Shown here: piece by piece, positions 10,641 through 22,559 of the stretch
How the letters are laid out: each line of letters starts with the position of its first letter
Numbering within the stretch: position 1 is the stretch's first letter
NCBI RefSeq assembly: GCF_002878395.1
Contig: NC_061120.1
Span: 91,478,505-91,542,504, forward strand
From: Capsicum annuum
Lineage: Eukaryota > Streptophyta > Magnoliopsida > Solanales > Solanaceae
Direction: 5' to 3'
DNA: 64,000 nt
Notes under the pieces: generated by a model
The model's input: only the letters and a program-made list of their open reading frames with translations
Told to the model about the DNA's origin: nothing
The model's database searches: none
Program-made: the position numbers and the translations under genes

Positions 10641-12979
10641 GAAGATCTAATTAAAGCATTTTGAATGGGATCAATCAGAGGATATATAGTCTCCATTGTC
10701 AGAAAAATAAAAGAAAGTTAGCTCTCTAAGAGACATGAGTCGTCTGTGTGGAGAAAGTACAACACAAGTAGGCCTATATGTTTTACAAGCATGAAAAAAG
10801 TGACATACGTGCACTTGTCAGTCAAGCTCATTATTGAAAAGATATGCATGATCTTTATGTTGCACTCTCTCATTACATGTTATGTACTTGCATTTTTAAG
10901 GATTGATATAACGAAGGTATTTCATTTTTCTATCCAAATATTGTGTCATCCTTTATTACCTCCTTTGAGCTTTAACTTTATTTTCTTTCATACACCTCTT
11001 TTAGAATCAAAATAGAGTCCGAAAAAGAATAAAAAAAATCAAGAAAGAGAAATATAGTCAGAAGAAGTGCCAAAAAAAGATAGAGTTAGCAAAGTTCAAG
11101 AAAAAGCTTCAAGTAAAAGAATAAAGTAAAAAAAAAGAAAAAAAGTGTCAAAAAGAAAAAAAAAGTGATGAGTTCCAAGAAAAATAGAGTTAGAAAATAT
11201 TTCAAAGATAAAAAGAGTCAATAAAAGAAAAAAAAAGAAAAGAAATCAGAATCAAGCAGAAGAACAAGTTGCCGGAACTATGTTTGACCTAATTCTCCTC
11301 TTTCGAGTGTGAGATATGTAGGCAGCCTTACTTTGGGGTTTGGTCTAATCAAGAGAAAATTTAAGTTACCTAGTATGTGATAAAACTGGGGCAAAATTTA
11401 TTTCCTTAAGAGTCGATTTCAAAAGTTGAATGTTTCACCCAATCTCATGTAAAGTTTTGAGCCTCGTGAACCCTTTTCTTTTTAACCCTTTCCAAAATCC
11501 AAGTTACAATCAAGGAAAGACCTTCAAATTGATCTTTGAGAATGTCAAGGCTAAATATGTTATGGGTGCATGATGTTTCGTATGTTGGACATTATTTCGA
11601 AAAAAAACAAAATGAATGATGAAAAAAAAGAATAAAAATGAGAGTCTTATTGGTAAAAATCCTTTTGGGCATCATAAGGTGACGGTGAGCTAAGAAATAA
11701 ATAAAAATAATATAGGCTCATTGGCAAAAACCCATTGAAGTGCCACTAGCCAAAGAAGGATTGTGATCTAGAGGGAGCATATTCAAGATTGATTCCATTT
11801 TAAACTCAGTAAATGGACAAAAGTTGTAATGATTAGTGTGTATATCAGGTTGCTTAATCCAAAGTGCATGTCACAATTATTAGAGTTGACTGTTATTTTC
11901 AGATAAATTTTTCTTTTTCCTATTTTTAGAAAGGGACACTCATTGTCTTTTCTTTCTTGTCTATATTTCTATTTTTGTTTTCTTGAGTCGGTTATTCAAA
12001 TGGAAAATCTTTGTCATTTTGTTCCTCTCCCGTGTCTTTGAATCAAGTCCATGGAAAAACAAGTGAGAAAAGATCTTAAAACGTGCTACCAACTTCTTCA
12101 ATTACACAAAGCAAGACAAAAGGCCAGCACATGAAAAAGACATGATTGTGAGCCAAAACAAGGCGCGCTGAAAGTTTTGTCGACAGGCAAATTTGGTGAA
12201 ATACCAAGGTTCAAGGGGTTTATCTAAGTAATATTTCAAAATAGAGATACTGGGTTCGTTTCAAGAGTCAATCTTAATAACCTGAGTTTGGATCAATGGT
12301 ACAGCAAGACAATGGCATATGCCATTAGTTGGAAGCAAAATTAAATGAGACAACTGCAAAAGCAATCGCCTCAAAATACAAAGCCACAAGCCAACCATCC
12401 TATTTTAAACTGCCAAGTTTTCTTTGTATGAAATAGAAACAATTGCTACCATGAAATTGAAGACTTCAAAGGGTGTAATTCCTCATTTCTAAAAATGCAA
12501 AAGGCAATGTTGCTGTACAGGTTTGATAATCACTATCATGGTAAAACTCATCATCTTGAACCTCTAAGAGATACATTCTCTAATTTGAGTATTTCATGTC
12601 TCATGGCTAGGAGGTGCACTTCCTAATTTGAACTGATAATCCTAAAGGTGCATTTTTAGTAAGAATCTTTCACTTTTATTCTTAAGAGACAGACTTGTTG
12701 GTCTCAGCCATTCAATTTTATCCTCAAGAGTTGCATTTGTTGATCAGAATCTTGATTTATTTTTGTATTATGCTGCATTGCAAGTAGTTGTGATTGGGTT
12801 TGATGCCCGCAAAAGCTTTTGATGATAATACTGGGGCAAAAAGAAAATTTAATTCCTGTTATTTGAAACTTCACTTTAGGACCCTCATACAAAATGAGAT
12901 TTTATTTTTCTGGAAAATAAAACTTTCTTTATCATAATTTTTGTATGGGTATAATTTTTGTTCTATTTTTTATTTCAAT
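10641..12979 (+). other. Long 3' noncoding region of the Ogre-type element
   Basis: This 2.3 kb has no pol motifs. Bases about 11014-11260 are strongly purine-rich on this strand (repeated AAAAAG and AGTCAGAAG-like words). Around 11640-11750 an imperfect repeat occurs (TCTTATTGGTAAAAATCC and GCTCATTGGCAAAAACCC). It occupies the place of RT, RNase H and integrase in autonomous relatives. Confidence 0.6.
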
Positions 12980-13605
12980 TTCAGGAACCTTCCTGAAGAA
13001 TAGGGTGAAGAAAAGGTAAGTCTAGGAGCCCGCCTAAAGAACAGGGTAAAGAAAAGGTAAGTCCAGGAGCCCGCTTGAAGAACAAGGTGAAGAAAAAGTA
13101 AGTCTAGGAGCCCGCCTGAAGAACATGGTGAAGAAAAAGTAAATCCAAGAGCCCTCCTGAAGAACAAAGTGAAAAAAACTAAGTCCAGGAGCCAGCCTAA
13201 AGAACAAGGTGAAGAAAAAGCAAGTCAGGAGCCCGCCTGAAGACCTGGGTAAAGAAAAAGCAAGTCCAGGAGCCCGCCTAAAGAACAAGGTAAAGAAAAA
13301 GCAAGTCTAGGAACCCGCCTGAAGAACAGGGTGAAGAAAAACCAAGTCAGGAGCCCGCCTGAAGAACAAGGTGAAGAAAAAGCAAGTAAGGAGCCTACCT
13401 GAAGAATAGAGTGGAGGAAAAGCAAGTCAGGAATCAGCCTAAAGAATAGGGTGAACATTATCAGTTACAAGTCAGGAACCCGTCTAAAAAATAGGGTGAA
13501 CATTATCAGTTGCAATTCAGGAACCATCCTGAATAATAGGGTAAACATTATCAGTTGCAAGTCAGGAGCCCACCTGAAAAATAGGGTGAAGATTTTTAAG
13601 TCCAA
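12980..13605 (+). repeat. 15-copy tandem array, 40-45 bp units
   Basis: The unit core is AGGAGCCCGCCTGAAGAAC followed by a GGTGAAGAAAAAGCAAGTC-like half. Core starts are at 12983, 13024, 13065, 13106, 13147, 13187, 13227, 13268, 13309, 13349, 13389, 13429, 13474, 13519 and 13564. The first twelve units are 40-41 bp apart; the last three are 45 bp apart because the second half is replaced by a variant with CATTATCAGTTGCA. It lies in the 3' untranslated region, where tandem arrays are known in Tat/Ogre elements. Open frames on the minus strand here are repeat artefacts. Confidence 0.9.
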
Positions 13606-14071
13606 GCACGAAGAAAATCTAAAGAATAAATCAATTGTCAAGTTCCTCTCTAATGCCAAAAGCCAACGAGGAGGAGCATTTTGTGTTTCAAGTTTAACTC
13701 AGAATAATGACTATCTTACCATTTAAGAAGTCATGAAGATTCAAATAAAGATTCTAGAATAGATAAATAGATAGAATATTTCACTTGTATCTTCAATTTT
13801 ATTTTTGTTATTCATGTGAATGTAAAAGAAGAAGTCATGAACCGAAAACTCGACGGAACCTCACTCGACCTCTAAATCGTTCTCTCACCATTTTACCTTT
13901 GAACTACACGTGACCTGATTTCCTTATAACCCGGGATATGTAGGCGGTCTAAAATCAAGACTCGGTTACATCTTTTCTTTTATTTTATTTTTATCTTCAT
14001 TTTTCGAATAGTCGGAGGATCAAAAATCATCTCTTGGTCTACTTCTTTGTATGAAAACTCTTTGAGATTCC

Positions 14072-14089
14072 ACACAAAGAAGGAAAAAA
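14072..14089 (+). promoter_or_regulatory. Polypurine tract
   Basis: CACAAAGAAGGAAAAAA lies directly before the 3' LTR, the expected site for plus-strand priming. Confidence 0.75.
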
Positions 14090-16377
14090 TATAGACATGT
14101 AATTTTTTATCCTCCTCGAGTTTTTAAACCTATTTTTTTTCACATTAAATACTTATATTTTATCTAGTATCTATTTAGTTCTTATTTTATTTTTTAATAA
14201 GTCTTTAGTTGAAAATAAATAAATAAATAAATAAAGTTATATTTTGAGATATTTTATTTCTACTTTTATTTTTAAAATAATACAAAAAAAAATTAAATAT
14301 ATATATATATTTCTTTTAATTTTAATAAATAGGCTAGTAATTTTATTATTCTTTTAATTATATTTATTTTACACTATTTATAAACTTTTATTATATTTTC
14401 CTAAATAAAAAAAATTAATTAATTAATATTTTTTATTTATATTATTTTTATTATTATTATTATTTATTTTGTATATTTTATATTTTAATTTATTAAATAT
14501 TATTATTACAATTGATAGTAATTTAAAAAAAATCAAAATTTGAATCCTAAAACTACCCAAACTACTCCCCCAAATCTCCCTATTCTACAGACCACCTTGA
14601 CAGACTATCAGAATAAAAAACCATAAAAAAGGACAGAAGAAAATACAAATTTCGTTGAAGTTAATTCCGTTGAAGTTTTCGGAGACGATCTTCTCGACTT
14701 TTATTTAGTTCAAATCCTTCAAGTTTTTCTTTAATCCTGTACCATTTACATTATAAATTTGATTGTATAAAAGAATGTATAGAAATGTTGAAATGGTGTT
14801 TATTCTCTTGTTGTTATATACCTCCACAGTTTTCATTTGGATAATATGATAAAAGAATGAGTTTTCAAAATTATTATTACACTGTAGGTTCATCATTTTT
14901 GTATTAGATAAAAATTCCCCACTTCTACGTATATAATTCCGCATAGAGATCTTGTGTTTGTGAATTTACTTTTCTCATTTTGTGCAAATGTATTTGTTTT
15001 CTGTAATTAAAAAAGAAAGAGAAGAAAAGAAAATGGAAATGCCAATTTATACAGTACATCACTATTTTTGTTTTCAATTTCTATTCATGCACTGTGTACA
15101 CACATATACACACCCACACAGTAGAAAATAGGACAAAAACGACGAAAAAAGAGAGAAAAGGCAGAGAGTAAGATTGAAACTTAGAACAGGATAAGAAAGA
15201 AACTAATATTTTTTCCTGAATTTTTTGGCGAAAAATTCATCGAAAACCACCCAAAACTCACTGAAAAATCATCAAATTCAACCCATGGTCGGTTCCAGCG
15301 ATATACCACCAGAAAACCCTTTCAAAACAATCGTCGAATTAGATCCGAAAAACTCCCACCAAGTACGAAAACCACATCACGCCAGCCACCGAAAAATGGT
15401 TAACTGCCACCATGCTGCTCGTCCCTTTCTTCCTCTCTCTTTCCCACTGGTAAGCCACCGCCTTCCTTTCCGCATACCGCTGTTGCTATCGGTAGCAAAA
15501 CTTTCCATCCTTCACCTACCCTCCCGTTTACTCAAAATCAGGTGGAAAATCACCGTAAAATGTCCACAGCCCAAAGCTGTCCTCTTCTGGCGGAATCACC
15601 AAAAAGAATTGCTGCCAATATAACTTAAATTGGGTTTGTCGTCGCCAGTTATGGAGCCCCTATTTTGAAAGAAAATTTTGTTAAAAATGAATATCTCTGA
15701 CTTTGTATATGTTTTCTTAGTATTATCTATTTATTTATTTATTTTACTTATTTATCATTTTAATAAATCGTGATAATTACTTTATTAAATCAACTAATCG
15801 CCTTAAATAAATTTTGTTCAAGTTTATTGTCAAGATTAGGTGACATTTTTTGAATAGGCGAGCTTTTAATGATAGGCAAGTTTTAGCCGCGTTTTTCAAT
15901 TTTTGTCCAGATTAAGAATGCGGCATACGTATCTTTTTTGAGATATTTAAAAAACATAATTCAAGGATGCAATAATGCACCTCAACAAATATATTTCTAA
16001 AAATAAATTTTTCACTGAGTTAGTACGAGAGTTTTAGACAGATTTTAGATATTAAAAATGAGTGAATTTAGGTCTTAACATAATTTATCAAATAGTTTTA
16101 GTCAAGTATAAGTTGATAAAAGCGACCATATTAGAACCACAGGACTCGAGGGGTGCCTCACACCTTCTCCTCGGTCAACAGAATTTCTCATCCGATCTTC
16201 TGTTTTTGCAAATCAAAATAGAGAGTCATTTTCTTTTGATTAGGGATTCAAAAAGGTGAATTGGAATATCACAACTCAATTCCAAGTGGCGACTCTGTAA
16301 ACAAATTAATTCCTATTCAATATTGTTACTTTAATTAGGAAAAAGCTTCCACTCCTCGGACAAAAAAGGATGTGATA
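14090..16377 (+). repeat. 3' LTR of the Ogre-type element
   Basis: The LTR is 2288 bp. Compared with the 5' LTR it has about 100 extra bases of AT-rich sequence near 14425-14520. It lacks about 40 bases that carry the TATA-like CTATTTAAG of the 5' copy. It ends GTGATA where GTGACA is expected. The 132-codon frame at 15225-15623 has no counterpart of equal length in the other LTR and is not treated as a gene. Confidence 0.85.
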
Positions 16378-16382
16378 ATAAC
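16378..16382. repeat. Target-site duplication ATAAC (right)
   Basis: A perfect match to 4162-4166. Confidence 0.85.
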
Positions 16383-16825
16383 ATCCATATTAGAGCCAAA
16401 GAAATCAACTCATATGTAAATAGATATATGATTTATTCCAAGACTTATATATTCACTTGTCACACTTTTTTTAAATTATTTTTTTCTAAAATGCTAATCA
16501 CATTTTTTATGATGAACATTACTCTCCTGTCATCACCCTCACTATTTCTAGAATTTGAATACCACTTTAAGTTCATGAAATGTGGTATCACTAATTCATA
16601 AAAATATTAGGTAAAAAAGATTATCTTTCCTCCACAACAAGTAGAAAAGTTTTTTGTCATTCCGATGCTTGAGTTGAACAAGTAAGAAAACACTTTACTT
16701 GTCTATCTCTTCTTTTTATCTCTTGAAGACATTTAGTGATGTTGACAGGGTGATGTTGAGATCTCCCATCTTGATATCTATATTTTTTTAAACTGTAACA
16801 AAATCATGAATCTCCTTAAAATTAT
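16383..16825. other. AT-rich flank, nothing recognised
   Basis: This continues the sequence interrupted at 4166. I saw no coding or repeat structure. Confidence 0.5.
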
Positions 16826-17480
16826 TTGTGTAATACACCATAATTATAATTATAATTATAGACAAAAATCAAATGAACAAAATGAATAAAAGTATCTTCA
16901 GGCAGGGACACGGATATCTTGTCTTTTTAAGGAGATTCAAGTTCACTGCGGCATAATCTACGCCGATCCAATAGTGTTACTCTTGACTTGTCCCTTCCAG
17001 AATATAACAATCCATCACGATGTACAACTCAAGAAATTCTGAATTAAGCTGAACAGTCCAACACTCCACCAAAAAAATCCCTTCCTTCAACATATAAAAC
17101 TCTCTTTTATATAGCAACTATAAGGAGACTTAGAATATTTTCTTTATCTCAACTTTCTCTTTCACTATACTAATCTCAAAATACAACGCAAGGAAGAAGA
17201 CATACTTTATATAAGTGTAGGATTTCTTCCATAAATAAATGCAAGAAGATGAATAATCATTTGAGAATTAGTGGAGCAATTAGTAGCAGACAGACAATGA
17301 AGAGAACGTGTCTTTATAATTACATGAGTTACAAAGAATTATGACACTACTTTCCCCACTTTGTGCCTACTAATATTATGCACTTAATATTATAATTTCT
17401 AACTTTAAAATTACAATAACACCAATAAGATGTACTACCAAAGTGCCGGAAAAGGACTATTCGACGAATTCATTTAGTAA
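16826..17480. repeat. Dispersed 0.7-kb repeat, copy B
   Basis: It aligns with 2212-2945 in the same orientation (see copy A). It begins near TGTAATACACCATAATTAT and fades near ATTCATTTAGTAATC. Confidence 0.75.
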
Positions 17481-17730
17481 TCAATTTCACAGCAAAATGT
17501 GTCATGATATTCCTTCTATTATATACATACCAATATATAGAAATATTAATCTATTTAGTGAATTTTCACTGTTTTAAGGGACATTCAGAATAATAGCAAA
17601 CCAATTCAAAGATATAGTACATCTAATCACGATACAATGTTAAGATTTTTGTACTATTGGTATAAATTTTGTTTGTTCTTATTGGTCTTGTTGTTATAGT
17701 CATTACTTTTGTTGATTTTATAAGTTATTA

Positions 17731-17739
17731 TTATTATTA
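17731..17739. repeat. Probable 9-bp duplication TTATTATTA (left)
   Basis: It matches TTATTGTTA at 21152-21160 in eight of nine positions, but it lies in a simple repeat and the match is therefore weak evidence. Confidence 0.5.
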
Positions 17740-17887
17740 GGTCAAATACATCGATAATCCTCTAAACTTGGCACAAAGTTTCATTTTGACATCTTAACTG
17801 AGCATTGTTCATTTTAAACACTCGAAGTGTTTCACCAAAAAAAAAAAACACTCGAAGTAGTGTTCTATGTGTCATTTTGATAACTTT

Positions 17888-18787
17888 GTAGGAGGGTATG
17901 GATAAATCGGGTAACTTAAATAGATCTCGTATAGCTCTAATGAATCTATTTTTATTTGTGCGTGGATATTTCTTAACTTCTCTAAACATTTTTATTTTTG
18001 GTATATTTATTTTAATTTTATTAATGTTCATATCTTGGGGGTGATTAGATGGTATTTGATTAAATGCTTTACTGTAATATTCTTTAGTTTTTTCTCTTAG
18101 TCTTTGTAATTCTTGTATATTATTTTGAAGGTATTCTAAATATTCTATATCTTTTGTTCTAAAATATTCAATTAAATTTTCTTTCATACGAATTTCTTTT
18201 TATCTTATTTCTTCCATATCTTGTCTCCAATATTTTAAATACTTATAGTCTATCATTTTATCCTAAAATAGTTGTGATACTATAAAATTTCTTTGTAATA
18301 ATTTATTCTAATTGTACTATATCTGATATTAAATTTCAGGTTATCTATTTCGTTAATTATTTTGTCTTTTTCATCTATGAATAATTCTATGTCTAAATCA
18401 TATTCTAAATTGTCTTTTAATTCTAGTTGTTTTATGGTTTTGTTTATCCAAATTAATATTTCTTTTAATTGTTCTTTTCCTTTTCTAAGCTGGTTTCTAT
18501 AATTAATTTCTTCGTATAGCCAACTTTATTTTTCTCTAACTCTTTGAATATATTCTAGCATTTTTAATCTGTATAATATCCATCTGAATAATAACTGTCT
18601 AGATTATTTCTACCATAGAAATCTATATTTTCTAATTCATCTTCTATCCAATTAGTACTTAGTAACTCATCTTCATAATCAAATATTTTTTTTCATATTA
18701 TTTTCTTTATGTCTTCTAATTCTTTTATGATATATAAAACTAGTATCTTAGTTTCATCAGATATATATCTTGTCATATTATTCATAT
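17888..18787 (-). pseudogene. Lys/Glu/Ile-rich decayed ORF, unidentified
   Basis: Read on the minus strand, protein-like sequence runs from an ATG at about 18787 to about 17888 in at least three pieces separated by stops and a frameshift. The last piece is open from 18187 and begins MKENLIEYFRTKDIEYLEYL; its final part runs into the TIR and is not coding. The middle piece (about 18525-18285) is dominated by Lys, Glu, Ile, Leu and Asn in a heptad-like pattern, suggesting a coiled coil. I do not recognise a domain. The composition is reminiscent of small ORFs of endogenous pararetroviruses of Solanaceae, which is a weak impression only. Alternatives are a captured host gene fragment or an element-encoded accessory protein. 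Confidence 0.4.
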
Positions 18788-18973
18788 TATGCTTAGGTTT
18801 CTACGAATAACTTGAATAACTTGAAATTGAATTCTAGTAATTAATCTATCCGATGATGTGACAAACAACAAATAAAATAACTATATATGGCATTCTTAAT
18901 ATTTTTTAAAAAAATATTTTAAAATCTTTTAACACCACTTTCATGCCCCCAACTCCCAAGATCTTCACCCCAC

Positions 18974-19002
18974 TTTTTTTTTGGGGGGGGGGGGGGCGGG
19001 GG
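18974..19002 (+). repeat. Homopolymer T9-G14-C-G5
   Basis: Nine T are followed by fourteen G, one C and five G. It could be a real microsatellite or a place of assembly/base-calling uncertainty. The G-rich run could in principle form quadruplex structures between molecules. Confidence 0.7.
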
Positions 19003-19247
19003 CGCAGAAACGATCCCAACCCACCCCACTTTTCTATTTTTTCTTCATTTTTTTTTTGGATTTCATTAAATTTTGCTAATGTTTAATAAACTATATAATC
19101 CCACCACACCTTCGATCACAAAAACTATTGTTGTATGTTTATTTATTTTTTTCAATTTTAAATTGTATATTTTTCTTCTCAAAATTGATATTGGGTCAAG
19201 TTAAAGACGGTGAAATCATTGATGACATCATGATTCTTAGTGCTGAA

Positions 19248-19256
19248 TATTAAAAG
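19248..19256. repeat. 9-bp target-site duplication TATTAAAAG (left)
   Basis: A perfect match to 20459-20467; nine bases is typical for Mutator-like elements. Confidence 0.85.
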
Positions 19257-20458
<1,202 letters not shown>

Positions 20459-20467
20459 TATTAAAAG
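20459..20467. repeat. 9-bp target-site duplication TATTAAAAG (right)
   Basis: The partner of 19248-19256. Confidence 0.85.
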
Positions 20468-21022
20468 TGGGTGTGGTAAATTTGATGGTGATATTGAATT
20501 TAATTATAGTGCAAAAATTTAGGAAGTAAACAGTAGAATTAATTGCTGGAGTTCGATGGACGCTAAAAAACAAAGGTTTCAGGGCTTTTGATCTGGTTCA
20601 AATATGACGAGACAGAGGAGGACGAAGGGAAAGGTGGAAGCTAAGATGGGTTTTGATGGTAGGATTTCTGACAAGGTTCGACAGTCAGAGTAACTGATTT
20701 TTAATGGAGGAACGATGGAGTTTTAAATTTGTATTTTAGGAGGTTCAAAAATATTGATAAAAATAGAGGGAGAACGTTGTGGTGATATTCTATTAATAAC
20801 ATGAGCAGTGGGTTAATTGGTGAATATAAAATTATATGTTAGTGAAAATTAATGGAGGAAACATAGTGTGTTAATAGTGGTGGAGGAGGATTTAGTTAAG
20901 AGATAGAAGGCGGAGTAGGTGGAGGAAAAAAGTGGGATGAATAAGCTTTATAAAATAGAAAATTTATTTTTTAAAAAAATGAAGCTCCTCACGTGCCTAA
21001 TATTAGTACACGCACGCAAGTT
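20468..21022. other. Interior of TIR element, no gene recognised
   Basis: This stretch is less AT-rich than its surroundings (GACGAGACAGAGGAGGACG). I could not find an open frame of useful length. It may hold the other end of the cargo or element-specific sequence. Confidence 0.4.
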
Positions 21023-21396
21023 CATGTCAGCAAAAGGTGCCAAAATGAGATACTTGGGCACTAGTTTAGGTGTTTAAAATGAATAATGGCTAATTGAGGT
21101 GTCCAAATAAAAGTACGTGACAAGATTAGGAAGTTGGCGATGTGCTCATCCTTATTGTTATTATTATTGACATGTGTACATTACCATCATTATCATTTTT
21201 ACTGATAATCTCATGTATTGGCTTAGCTTAAAGAAATTTTGCGAAACCACTCAAAATAATATATAATCTATAAAATAAAGTAAAATGATCTTTTATTGAT
21301 CTTACAGTATAATGAAATGGTTGGAATTAAGTCATTTTATTTCTCTCTCTAGATGCTCTCGACTTATCATAGTAAATGTGCATTATAGTGGTGGTT

Positions 21397-22540
21397 ATGG
21401 CGAGAGAAAGAAGTAGAGAAAGAGGTCATGGGCGTGGCCATAAAATTCTAACTATAGGTAGCTTAGTGGGAGCTTGGATGGTGGGTGAAGAAGTAGAACT
21501 AGCACAAAGAACTAACTTAGTGGGCAAGATGAGATGGCGAATAATGTAACGAAGCAGCACTTAGAGGTGTCTAGGTGATTGAGTTTGTGTGAGACTCCTC
21601 CAATCATACCATAGCTACTTTTAATTTCATCTCCTGGTTCAAGATCCTAAACATTGGCAAAATCAAATGGATCTACTTTCACTAGAATAGTGAAAATTCC
21701 TAAAATTATAACTAGAGTATGGGATGAGGTGAGTGGAGGCTAAGAGCAGGCGAGAAAACATGAGAAGGAACACAAAGAGCAATGCATGAACATGTTTGGA
21801 ATAATGGAGTAGATATAAATTATATGAACCTCTCTTGTTTTCCCTCAAACCTTGTAGATAGGTCAAATGTAGTCCCATTCTATAAGGGTTGTGTACAAAC
21901 TGAAAGGACAAAAGGAAATGTGCCCTAATTTCCTATATAGTTAGAGAGCGTCCTGGATACCATACCAGAGCAGATCAAAATTGATTGAGTATAGCTCCCC
22001 TACTATATTTCTTTATGAAGAAAGCTATTATATTATCAAGTTTTAGACAATCTGAGATATGAATGAGATCCTAAATATTGGCCCTTTCTCAATTAACAAT
22101 TGAACAATTATGTTGAAACCATGGAGTCTAGAGTTTGATTTTGTGATTGAAATCATTGATAAAATACCCTTGTGGGCGACTCTTTCCAAACTTTCTCCCA
22201 ACTATTGGTGAGTAGGATAACTATTGCAATTGGCTCATCTTTGTTTGCTGATGAGTGAACCACTAAGCAAACATAGATTTCATATGGTAGGATGCTTATA
22301 GAGATAAATGTCACTAAGTCAATCCCTCAAGAAATTGTTGTATTGGAACCTTGTGGAAAAAATTTTATGCAACTTGTATTGCATGGGTAAAAGCTAAAAT
22401 TTGGTGATAAATGCCAGAAGATAGGCCATAAACATCCTCCTTAAAGAGCTAACATTTCAAGGAATGATCCACCTAGAAGAAGAAGGCTAGTGAAGCAAGT
22501 TAGCAAGTATTGTAGTTCAGAGGTAGAGTGAACTATTTGC
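21397..22540 (+). pseudogene. LINE ORF1 fragment (DUF4283/CCHC type)
   Basis: A start at 21397 gives MARERSRERGHGRGHK, a basic Arg/Gly-rich N-terminus usual for plant LINE ORF1. Further on (about 22200-22440) the frame reads like the DUF4283 region followed by the zf-CCHC_4 region: IAIGSSLFADE, SYGRMLIEINVTKSIPQEIV and KCQKIGHK. Stops interrupt it repeatedly. ORF1 proteins bind LINE RNA. The coding text stops near 22540, just before the E1 LTR remnant. The endonuclease and the start of RT are absent here, and RT text resumes at 52106 on the same strand. Confidence 0.65.
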
Positions 22541-22559
22541 TATAGACTTGCCTTTTCTT

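Larger units (their letters stand above)
4167..16377 (+). mobile_element. Ogre/Tat-type Ty3-gypsy element, non-autonomous, with TSD
   Basis: The unit is 12.2 kb and has two LTRs in direct orientation, a primer binding site directly after the 5' LTR, a gag region, a purine tract before the 3' LTR and a perfect ATAAC duplication at both flanks. The gag wording (FYPPGFSPYANVSG; VKSLEQNMRNIQGL; SYKDLC) and the PBS beginning TGGCGACTCTGCTGGGG fit the Ogre/Tat lineage as I remember it. Between about 10640 and 14070 there is no RT, RNase H or integrase, so this copy could not have moved without a helper. In a stretch of about 165 bases the LTRs differ at about 10 positions, which suggests a moderately old insertion younger than the stack at 21-54 kb. 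Confidence 0.85.

Noticed and set aside
12980..13605. CRISPR-like array
   Set aside because: Units are contiguous tandem repeats without unique spacers, and they sit inside a plant retroelement.
12970..13659. Several overlapping minus-strand frames with repeated FFRRAPG-like units, and a plus-strand frame at 13451-13726
   Set aside because: They result from translating the 41/45-bp tandem array. Units shorter than a multiple of three change register, which rules out a repeat protein.
4729..14944. Matching 79-codon antisense frames in both Ogre-type LTRs (4729-4968 and 14705-14944)
   Set aside because: They are similar because the LTRs are copies. No codon-position bias or known domain is seen; conservation is explained by common descent of the LTR DNA.
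15225..15623. 132-codon frame in the Ogre-type 3' LTR
   Set aside because: The 5' LTR copy does not keep the frame and the composition is not protein-like; chance frame in a GC-richer part of the LTR.
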